A stretch of 64,000 nt of DNA from Tribonema minus (taxonomy: Eukaryota > Sar > Xanthophyceae > Tribonematales > Tribonemataceae): the NCBI GenBank assembly GCA_017506865.1, contig JAFCMP010000016.1, forward strand, positions 372,001-436,000. The letters run 5' to 3'. The notes under the pieces were generated by a model. It worked only from the letters and a program-made list of their open reading frames with translations, searched no databases and was not told where the DNA came from. The translations under genes were made by a program, and so were the position numbers. Every line of letters starts with the position of its first letter. The stretch's first letter is position 1. Positions 42,701-54,700 of the stretch are shown here, one piece after another.

Positions 42701-45700
42701 TGGACACGAGGGCTCCTTCAAGCTACATATCTCTAGTTGTAGGTTTGCCTGTAGAGCCTGTTGTCACTGCCGATGGACACGAGGGCATGGCATGGCTAGA
42801 GTTTCAGAACCTGTCATGCATCACTTCAAGCTACATATCTCCAACTTGCCTGTCGAGCGTGTTGTCACTGTCAATGGACATGAGGGCTCCATCATTTCAA
42901 GCAATCTCTAGGTGTAGGCTTGCCTGTAGAGCCTGTTGTCACTGCCGATGGACATGAGGGCTCCTTCCGTGGGTTCCCAGAACAGGCGGCGGTGGAGCAG
43001 CTGATGGACCGCCTTCGCAGTTGCAGTGAACCCTGCTGCACGACCACGCCTGAGAGCAAGAAAACGAGCACCATGACGTATGTTGAGAAGGTTTGAAAAA
43101 AGTTGTCTTTGAAGTTGTATACTATTGTCTTTGAAGTTGAATGAACGTTGTATGTAGAGCATATTGAGGTTATTGACCCTGCTGCACACCCACGCCTGAC
43201 AGGAACAAGAGCAAGCAGAATATTGAAGTTTAACATATGTTGTATTGGGAGCATATTGAAGTTGTATGTTTGTGGTCTTTGTTGAGTAATTCCCGAAGTT
43301 CTTGCCGGCGCTTTTACGAGGCGCTAGTTTGAAGTCGTGGTGTGTTGCGAGGTATTGGTGTTTTTCCAGAGTAGTACTTCAAGTAGTACTTCAAGGAATG
43401 CATGCTACCCTATGCACCGCCTAACTTCAAGTATCGTTATGCATCAGCGTTCGTGTGCTTGGCGTGTCAAGTTAACACCACGGCTGCATTGCATGAAAAG
43501 CCTGCATGGCAGTTCCTGAATGCACTGTCCTGGTCGACTCCTTTTGAAGTATCATCAAGCTCTGTTGGATGTCACTGCCTTACTGCACCTCTCGCAACTC
43601 ACATTGTTCCAGCTTTGTTTCAACGCTACTCTTTTGCAGCTCATCATTGAAGGAGGCAAAATGACAGCCCCAAGTGCAACTCCCAATGAAATACAGGTAC
43701 TTCAAGTACAGAAGGCACCACAGGTCGTTTGCGATCGCGCACAAGTTGATGCTACAATTGCTGTGACACCCCCCCCACTACGTCTCTTGCAACTCAAAGT
43801 ATTCCAGCTGTGCTTCAACCCTACGCTACTCTGCACATGACTCATGCACACCCCAGAGGCACCCCAAGAAACACAGCGACTGCCTCTGCTGCAGCTCCAT
43901 TCCAACATGGGTACTTCAAGCACAGAGGGCCGCACCGTCGAGTGCTTCACGCTTGAAATTTGACGCTGTGATTGCTGACATCCCCAAGTACAACAATTTA
44001 CAACAGATGCTTCTAGTGTAGAGGTCGTGTGCTTCACGCATGAACTTTGACGCTGTGATTGCTGTGACCCCCCCCCCCCCAACTTCAACACCAGTTCCAA
44101 CACAGATGCGTACGTCAAGTACACAGGGTCTCACCGGTCGTGTGCTTTGCGCATGAAGTTGACGCTGTGGTCACTGTGACAGTGCTCAACTTTGACGCCA
44201 CTTCAACATGCAAAACTTTAAGTGCTTCGAAGCATAAAAGGGTCTCACCGGTCGTGTGCTTCGCGCATGAAGTTGACGCTGTGGTCGCTGCAGGCCACCG
44301 CCAGCACGTCACGGCTGGGCACGTAGGCAGCGGTGAGCACTGCCACGGGCATATCATCCGCAAACAGCTCATCCCTGCAGTTGTTCACGTGAAGACATGC
44401 ATGTATATTCATGTTTGTGAATTTCATGTGCCAGTGACACGTAGGCGCGTTGAGCACTGCCACGGGCATGTCATGCGCAAACAGCTCATCCCTGCAGATG
44501 CACACATGTGAAAACATAGCATTAATTCATTTGCATGGATTTATAAGCAACCATGCACGCACACGGGGGCATGAAATCTATACCGACGACTGGGTGTTCT
44601 CAGCTACCAAGAACACTTGCCACAGCTCATGATGTAGAGGCACTGTCATGATCGTACCATTCACATGCACTTCACAGCATGGACTTGTTGAGGAGATGAT
44701 AGTGTCTGTGAATGTATGAATGAATGGATAAATGAATGAGTGAATGAATAAATGCAAGTGCTGTCGTTGGAGTTACAATTACGATACCGTCGCCCTCCAG
44801 TGCTGCCAGCACACAGGCATCCCAACTTAACCCTTCACATATTTCCGCCGATGTATGCTCCAGAAGGAGCAGTCTATTGTACTTACAGTAAGTCTTTCAC
44901 TACTTGAACATGCGATTTACAGGCACTGAATGGATCAGTGTGGCATAAATAGTCACGTATGCATAGTCTACATGTAAGACAGTAAGTCTTACACTACTTG
45001 TACATGCAATTTACAGGCACTGGATGTATCAGTGTGGGCATCTATAGTCACATAAGCATAGTCTACATATATAGTGCCTCCTGTCGCCATCTATATGCGT
45101 GTCTATATGACTACACATGTTGTACCTGAATGTATGCATGTGTCGCCGCCGCCCATTGCCACCTATAGTCATGTATATGTAAATACATATACCACCTGTT
45201 GCATCCAGATGTGGAAATTCAACATATGTGTATACAAAGTAGTAGTACTTCAAGAAGTACCTGAATGCATGCATGTGTCGTCGCAGCCCGTCGCCATCGA
45301 GCGCCACCAGCATGGGCATTATACTTTGTTTTGAAGGTGTATTGTATGTAGCAGTATATAGACTGCTACCTATTATCTAAATTCGTTCATCTAAAAAATG
45401 TACTTCAAAAGAAGTATTTGTATATATAGTACCTGAATGTATGCATGTGGCGTCGCCGCCCGTCGCCGTCCAGCGCCACCAGCACCTGCATTATACTTTG
45501 TTAGGGTGTTTTGTATGTAGAAGTATATAGACTGCTACCTGTTCCCATCTATATTCATACATCTACATGTATACATATATACAATACCTGAATGTATGCA
45601 TGTGGCGTCGCCGCCCGTCGCCATCGAGCGCCACCAGCACCGGCACTTTGTGAGTGTATTTGTGAAGTTGAAGTTCTATGTATAGTACCTGTCACCATCT

Positions 45701-48700
45701 ATGTTCATATGTATATAGTACCTGTTACCATCTATATTCGTACATCTATATATATATATACATATAGAAGTATACAATACCTGAATGTATGCATGTGTCG
45801 TCGTCGCCCGTCGCCATCGAGCGCCACCAGCACGGGTGCCCCCCCAGTGCCCACAAACACGTGGCCAGTCTGAGGGACGTGTACCATGAAGGGCTCGCCA
45901 CTCACGACACTTGTGCCATCGCTTGCGCTGCGCTTGCTGCTCTTGACACGGTGGCGCCGCTGCTTGCACGCGCGATCGTCGCTCTGGAAGGAGCATATGC
46001 GGGGGGTGGTGGGGGGGGGGGGGGGTCGGCAAAGTATATATCCTAGATGCACATTGACGATTGCTGATAACAATGCTCTGTTGTCTTTGCAAGTGCATAC
46101 ATCACGCTGTGGAGAACAGTGCGGGCCAGAGGAGAGGCATTGAGCAGACCACTGTCTCATCAAGTAAAACAATGGCTGCACAGTGGTAAGCAAATGCGTT
46201 TCGGCAGGCACATTCCTCGACCTGCAGGGAGCAGTATGTGCGTGTTTGAGAAGACGGGGGGGGGGGGGTGTTGTAACAAACGATTGTCGAAAGCGGGGGA
46301 AGGTATCATAGCAAACGACTGTTGAAATAGATCAATGGCTGCTGGCAAACGACCGTTCCAGTGACCATGTACTTCGAAGTACACCATATATGACAGCTTA
46401 CTTGAAGTTGAATGACTTGAACTAATTTCACTTTTGAGGTACTTTGAAAGCAGCGGGAGGTACCATCAATGCTGTGAAATGCAGCAGGCTTGCCGCTTCT
46501 CTTTAGTGCTTGTTAAGCAGTCACAACTGCTCAGATGAAAGCAAAACAAAGGGTTGGTTGGTGCTTCTCACGACAGCAGCACTGTTGCCGCTGCAGGCTA
46601 ACCCTATCAACCCTAATCCCCACCCTATTCTAACTAAAATTCTAAACAGACGTACAACATATAGAAGCGGTGTGCCCAAACCTGTGAGTTTAGGTTGAGA
46701 TCCCTATGTAGCTGCAGACCTCATCCTGACTCTGACTCAAGCCATCACCTCCAATTGTCAGCCGATTCACTACAGACTCAACATGCTCTCCGCGCATAGT
46801 CAACAAGAATACCGGGCTTGCCATCAGGGGTGTGACGCTCTGTTGCGCTGTGACCCTAACGCTAAACCTGATCTTAACCCTAACCCTACACCTAACGGAG
46901 AAAAGCAAGGTTGAGCGGCACTCCGCTTGGGCATGGTGCTCAGGGTTAGGTTGGGTTTGAGGTTGGGGCTAATGTGTGTTTGCTGCCTAACCCTAACCCT
47001 AACCTAACCCTAACCCAAAGTCTCGGTGCCCGTCCTGATCGAATAGAAACGTTAAGCCGGGTATGAACCCTCGTCAGACACCTTAAGCCGGGTATGAACC
47101 CTGTTTTCAGCCCAGGCTTCATACCTTCAAGCACTTTATTTGATTCATACCTATGGTCATAGCAGCTCGCCTTTAGGGTTAGGGTTATTACCAAGGTGAG
47201 GGGTAGGGTTAGGTTAGCAGTCCGTCATGCTACAGTATCAATGGCGCAGTGCTGGCGTTTGGGGTATAAGCCCAGGCTGCATACCTTCCAGTAGTTGGTT
47301 TTAATGCAGACGTATGGTCACAGCAGCTTACCATTAGGGTTAGATTACGTCAAGTTTGAGGTGAGGGCTAACCCTAACCCTAACCCTAAGGACCAGCATT
47401 TCGTGATGCTACAGCGTCACGGGCAGCGGCAGGAGTCAATGGCGTAGTGTTGGGGTTCTCAGGTTTTGCACTTCCTCTGAGTCACTACTTGCAGGCACAT
47501 ATCGCAACTGCAACTCAAAACCTCAACGGCCAGCCATGACCCACCATGTACAGTCAGCAGACCGTGCATGTGGACCCATACATACACATACTTTTCTGAA
47601 GGCACACGACTGAAGTAGAAGTAGTGAACGTCACAAGGCGGTGACTCACCTTTGGCTCGTTGCCGTCCAAGCCGGCGCGCCACTGCGCGGCAATGTCGAG
47701 CGACGCCGCAGCGGGCGTCGAAGGCACACAATTGAAGTAGAAGCAGTGAACTTCAAAGAGGTGACTCACCTCTGGCTCGTTGCCATCCAGCCCAGCGCGC
47801 CACTGCGCGGCAATATCGAGCGCGACGCAGCAGCGGGCGCTGAAGTCACATAATTGAAGCAGAAGCAGTGAACTTCAAAGCGGTGACTCACCTCCGGCTC
47901 GTTGCCATCCAGCCCAGCGCGCCACTGCGCGGCAATGTCGAGCGACGCCGCAGCGGGCGGCGGCGACACCCCTCCATCTTCAACACTGCTGCTCGCTGCT
48001 GCCGCAGCCGCTGCGACGGCAGGGGTATGTATGTGCACGTGCGGCGCCTCCACGTACGACATGAAGAACTCGTCGAGGTCGTTGTTGGAGTGGCTCGTGC
48101 CGGCACTCGAGCGGCTGATATCCACGGCAAAGCTCAGGAACTCCTGCCAGTCCACCGACTCGTTGCCGTTCAAGTCGATTTGGTCGAACAGTTCCTCGAG
48201 CATCGCGACGGTGCGCGCGGCGTCCGTGGCGTCGTTCAGCCCCGGCACCTGGCGGTACAGCTGTTTGAAGAGTACGCTGATGAAGTCGGCGCGGCCCAGG
48301 CCGGAGCGCGCGCTGGAGCGCTGCACAATTGAAGTTGAAGAAAGCAGGTTTGAAGTTGAAGAGCGGTCAGCAGCGGGGGACGCCTGGTACGTGCTCTGCC
48401 GGTGCGCCTGCTGGACAAGTATTAGGGTGAAGTTGAAGTGGTGGCAAAAGTTCCACAATGTGTTGTTGGCGTTGCTCAGCCCTGGCACCTGGCAGTATAC
48501 GTCAGCTTGAAGAGTACACTGATGAACTCGGCGCGGAGCGCGCGCCAGAGTTGAATGTGCAGAAAAGCAGAATTGAAGTTCAAGAAAACAGAAGTGAGTT
48601 GAACAGAGGTCAGCGGCAGACGCCCAGTATTTAGGTATCTGCCGGTGCGCCTATGTTAAGGTGAAAATTGAAGTTTAAGGCGGCGCTATCACATGTAAGT

Positions 48701-51700
48701 TGGTGGCATCGCTCAGCCCCGGCATCTGGCGGTACGGCACAACTGCTTGAAGAGTACACTGATAAACTGGGGGCGACCCAGGCCGGAGCGCGCGCTGGAG
48801 CGCTGCACAGCTGAAGAAAGCAGAACTAAAGCTGAAATGCCTAGCAATAGGCTGCTGTAGAGGTAGTGTTCGGTGCCCTATGGCAAGCTGCGGCCAACCG
48901 CAGTTGCTACTGCAGCTGTTCCCTGCAGTAGGTGTAGGTGCTTTGGTGAGAGTTAGTGCATGCCCAGCCAACACAATCACACCAGCCTTTTTGTGCTTGC
49001 GAAGCATATCTTGGCGATTGTAACACAGAGGAGCTTGTCACAACTTCAACTTCAGCTTGCATCAGCTTCAGCTTGCATCACCTTCAAAGCTGTGGAGAGT
49101 CACCTTGAACTGGGCGTCATTGGTCTTGTGCGCTTGCAGACTACCTTGAAGTTTAGTTTGGATACGTAGCAACATAGCATAGCTATGAGATCATCGATTG
49201 GGGATATTATAGCAAAAGCTGTGGCAATCGTTTACAAAGCCTTGTGACAACTTCCACTTAAGCTTGTATCAAAACTGTGGAGAGTCACCTTGAAGTGGGC
49301 CTCCATCTCCGGCAGCGCAGCGGACGAGAGGGCGGAGCAGAGCGCTGCCACATTGGGCAGCATCTGCACGTACAGCAGAGCACAAGTAGGGTTCAGGGCT
49401 GTAGATGATGATGGCGGTGGTGATGATGATCACTACTACCAATATCAGACAGCATCTACATGTGCACAAGGCACATAAGAAGGGTTTAGTGCTGCGGTTA
49501 GTCATGACGATGATGACGATCACTGTTATCATCAGCAGGCAGCATCTGCATGCGCGCAAGGGCACAAGTAGGGTTTCAAAGTTAGAGCTTCCGTTGGTCA
49601 TGATGATGGCGGTGCTGATGATCGATCATAATCAAGTCATCAGGAGGCAGCATCTGCAGGTGCACAAGGGCACCCCAAGTACGGTTGAGCGCTGCGGTAA
49701 GTCATGACAATGATGATATCACCAACATGCGACAGGACATCAAGGTGTCAGTGCCAGTGTTTGTTGGGCACGAGAACTCGCTGTCAGTATTTTCATTGCT
49801 TCTCAGGCACCAAGACCTTGTCGTAGAGATAAAACTGATAGCGAGCACCCGTGCTGCACTTTGTTTGAGCCGTGTTGCTGTACTTCTCACAGAGCACTGC
49901 CATGCCGGACCCCTGTTTCAGATGAGACTACACAAAGTGAAACGCCAGCTGCCAAATTTGTCCTGGAGCCTGCAAACTTCATTGAGAAAATACAGGGGCT
50001 CCGATTACGGAATGCATCACTACTGTGGAACATCAACATCACTAATAAGACTGTAGAACATAAACATAACTAATAAGGACCAAACACGCCTCCAGCGGCA
50101 CCGACGGCGGTATGTGCTGGCACATGGGCGTGAGGTCTGCGGTGAGCTGAGCCGCGTCGCAATTGTAGAGCATGAAACATTACTAATAGAGAATTGAACT
50201 CGCCTGCAACGGCACTGACGGCGGGATGTGCTGACACATGGGCGTCAGATCTGCTGTGAGCTGAGCCGTGTCGCTGCACTTCAACTCGCGGAGCACTGCC
50301 ATGACGGACCAGGGGTCCCCCGCCTCGCGGCGCTCTATCTTGAGCACGGCCAGCGCGTTGGCGCCATCGACCGACATGTCGGTGCCCCTGCAGCAGTAGA
50401 ATGTGTGCGCAGCAACAGTGTTGTCAGTAATTATTGATGAGTGCTGTAGTGGCGGGAGGTTGTGGGGGCAGCGACTATACCATAAGTCATCAACGAGTGC
50501 TGTAATACGGTGGATGCATGCTATAGTATGGTTTATACATATGCGTTGATGAAGAAGTGGTCCTGGTACTGCAGCTCATTTGCTCTACAGATATATGCTC
50601 TATCTTGAGCACGGCTAGCGCGTTGGCGCCACCGACCGACATGTCCGTGCCGCTGCGGTAACAGAATGTGTGCGCAGCAACAGTCTCAGAGATTGTCATT
50701 GCAAGTGCTGTGACATTGTACTCATGATCGATGCTCGCGCAGGGCGCGGAAGAGCCCAGACGGTGGATGCTAAACTTGCTTCCAGAACCTACACGAATCT
50801 TGTTAAGGCTTGGGAGTGTATCAATGCACATTGACAATCACTTCTACATGATGCCATATGGCATCTCCCCCCTCACGACCTCCAAGTCCAGTTTGCCACC
50901 CCTTGGACTTCGCCATGTTGCGAAAGTACGCCATGTGGAGTGCTGCCGACACAGCTGAGCACATGCGCACCAGACTATGCATTTTGGAGCTAGATGGCTG
51001 GCTGCTGCAGGCACCGACATCCTGATTGCGTACTCCGCGGCGACAGCCTCCAGCAGCTTCTGCCCCTGCGCTCCGATGCTGCCAAATAACCCCATTGCCA
51101 CGGTGTCAATTTTGTAGCAGTTCTAATGAAAGTGCCAGTTGACCCATATGCCAAAGGGATACCTTTGAAGCAATTCTCATCAGTGTTCTGATCAATGTGA
51201 CCAGAACAGCGGTAATACTGTACTTGAGCACAAATCAGCACCAGACGTCATTCGTTCACAAGCAGCGCATGCATTGCTGAGTGGGCACGGCTAGTGCGCT
51301 GGCGCCCTGCATCGTGTTCCTGCAGCTTGCACAAATGTACTGCAAATGTACTGCGCAGGCACTCTGGTTCAGTGATGAAACCAGAGGCAGCGTTGGCATA
51401 CGCAGCGGCAGGGTCTGCCTGCCTGACCACGCACATGGCTGTGCCGCTGATGCTGCAAGTAGTTGATCACTCTTGGCAAAACAACGAAGTAATTTTCAGC
51501 AAGGCACGTTCTGCCCATGCAGCGCGCTGCAGAGCGGGTGGCTACTCTGTCGCGGCGCACACAATGACCCTAATACTAACCCTAACCCTACCCCTATCCC
51601 TAACCGTACCGCTACCCCTCACCCTGGGCCCGTGCCCCTAATCAACCCTGACCCTAACCCTACCCCTACCAGTAAATTAATCCTACACAATGTGTAAAGC

Positions 51701-54700
51701 ATGACTTGAACAGGAATAGTTGACAGCGAATACAGCACCATATCAAAACATCGTATCAAAACACCATTCAATGCTCCTCTGCATCTTTGCACGCACTACC
51801 TCTGTCCCGATCCCAAATCCCAGTCCGAATGTCGTGCCACAGCACGCTTTTCACATGCAATGCCTTTGGAGTTGGGGGCTAGGGTGACGCACCCACCTGC
51901 GCACGTGAGTCGGCACCAGAAAACTCTGGCCCTAACCCCAAAACTCACCCTATCCCTTACTGCAACACTAACCCTAAGGGCTAGGGTCACGCACCCACCT
52001 GCGCACATGCCATGCATGCTGGCGTCCGCGCCAGATACTCCTGACCCCAACCCTAAGCCTAAGCCTAAACCTAATCCTAATCGTAGCCCTAACCCTAAGG
52101 GCTAGGGTCAGGCACCCACTGCGCACATGCGTCGGCACCAGATAATTCTCACTCTTGCCCTGATCGCAACCCTTACCCTAACCCTAAGGCTAGGGTCACG
52201 CACCCACCCACCTGCGCACATGCGTCGGCACCAGATAGGCCCTAACCCTCAGCCTAACTGTAAATCTCACCGTAACCCTAAACCCTAACCTAACCCTAAC
52301 CTTAAGCGCTAGGATTACCCACCTGCGCACATGCGTCGGCACCAGATGCACCAGGCTGCACAAACGGCTGCTGTGTCGCAGCGCACTCCCCGCCCACCGC
52401 CCAACCTTTCCCCCCCCCCTCCCCCCTACGCTGTCCCCCTGGGGGGGGGGCTTGTGCTTGGGGTCCCCCCCTGCCTCCGATTCGTCGTCATCGTCATCGT
52501 CAGCGCCGCGTAGGCTGCTGCAGCGGATGGCGATGGCGGCGACGTTCTTGCGCGCAAAGTCGTGTGTCGCGGCGCGCACCACCAGTATGGCGGTCACGAT
52601 CTGCAACAAGTGAAGCGGGGTCGCGGAAAACAGTTGAAGCAGGGTCACGGCGGCGGTGTGGTAACTTCAACTGTGAAGCATTGAAGCGGGGTCATGGCGG
52701 TGGTGGTTCAAATGTGAAGTTAGTAGTGCGCCGCGGCGCGCACCACCAGTATGGCGGCTAAAGTCTGCAACAGTTGAAGCAGGGGGCGCGGCGACTTTAC
52801 ATGTGAAGTTGCGGGGCCCGCGTCGTTTGCAATGCACAGTCGTGCGCGGCGGCGCGCACCACATGGCCATTCCACAGGCATTTGTCGGTGAAGGGAAGGT
52901 ACTGCACAATAATATGTCAGAAGTGCTACATGCAGAATCCGGCACCGGGCGCGCGCTTGCGTGAAGGGATTTGGTGATATGGTACATTCCATTGGTACAA
53001 CAGTACAGTGTGCACTCGTACGTACAAGTCAAATTCATGCATACACATTGTAAACAAACCACGCACGTCACATGCTGCGGTGCTGTGCCTCTACTGTGGT
53101 CTTGTGGCACTTCAACTTAGTGCGGCAGCAAAGTTGAGGACCCAGCAACCTACATAGCAATGCTATGATAGCATGGCCTTATTGCAGTGTTATGAATGAC
53201 CGCGCACTTCGCGATACTGAACGCAAGGTAGTGCAGCCATGTGGTAAGTGGCAGTAGCCTCTAACCGCATGTACGTAGACTGTACGTATGCATACCCCAG
53301 GGTTAGGGTTAGGGGGTCAGGGCTGGTGCCACCAGTGGCCCACCGCACATGGTTTAGGGTTAGGGTTAGGGTTAGCCACCAGTGGCCGGTTATCGGATGC
53401 CAACTACGTGACGGTGCAGCTCTCCTTCAAGCTCTGTAGTCGTGAAGCCACACAGATGGCAGTTCCTGTACTTTTTATTAATTCTCGCTCAGGGCGCGAA
53501 AAAGCCCAGATGATTGGCATCTAGCTGTAAGGAATCTACATGTCGTATGACAGTCTGAAAGTGTCGCAACGACAACCACTCAAACGCCGCCGCCGCCAAA
53601 TGGCATCTCGGGGTCCTCCCCTACGTCCTCCAGTTCCTGTACTTATGTAATGATACCACACTTACCCCAGCCATGCAGATGACAGCGCTCAGTATCCTGT
53701 GCGTGCATGTATGTACTCATGTAGCGATAGCATACATCCCTGGCCATACGGACGCGACAGCGCTCAGCACCTCGGTCTGCATTGTAGCCTATGACACGAT
53801 AGCGCCAACGCTTCGGTGCATGGCGTGTTTGGAGCAGCGCTACTTGACATACAGCAGCATATGTCTGACGTACCAGCATAGACTATGCCTGATATACCAG
53901 CATATGAATGACAATCATATACTTCATGTGACGCAGGTCGTATGCGTGCAGCGCACACACGGCATGGGCCATCGCTGGTGTTGACCCTAACCCTAGCCCT
54001 AACCCTCATGCTCACTCCGACCCTTATTCAACGCCTACAATGTGCAGCCACTGTCTGACTATGTCGCGTATATACCCCTGTGGTAACGGCTGTGCAGCGC
54101 CCACAAAGCTCCAGACCTACATGGCGCTTTCGCTCAATGCACACTTCATGGTCACTGTTCATGTGACTTCATTTGATCTCCCTCTTCCTTTGGTGCTCGA
54201 CGCCAAGATCATCCAGCAGTGCATCAGCCCTCAACCCTGCTTGGGGTTAGGGTTAGGCCTGTACGCACCCATTACTGCTACGCAATAGCTTCTGTCACAT
54301 GACTTCACACCCCAAGCAACAGCAGCTACAAAAGGCATACTACAGTGACCTCTTCAAGCGTGCGAATAGTGGCACTTGAAAGTATATTATCTGACTCACA
54401 CATCAGCGCTCACCCTGTGTGGCATGGCCGCGAGATCCACAAAAATCCTCTCTGCATTGTCATTCGGTTCTTTTCCAAGTACAAATAACTCTGCATTGTC
54501 ATTCTTCAAGTACATATAGCGTACTCGCCGGATATCACACTCACCCTGTGGGGCATCGCTGCGAGGTCCACAAACATCCTCTCCGCGTCATCGTCCTGCT
54601 CTATCCCCTCCAGCAGAATGGCGTCGTTGCTGCGCTCCACCACCACGCCCGCATGCGTCACGAACATCCGCTGCAGCGTGTCCACAACCGCCACCACTCG

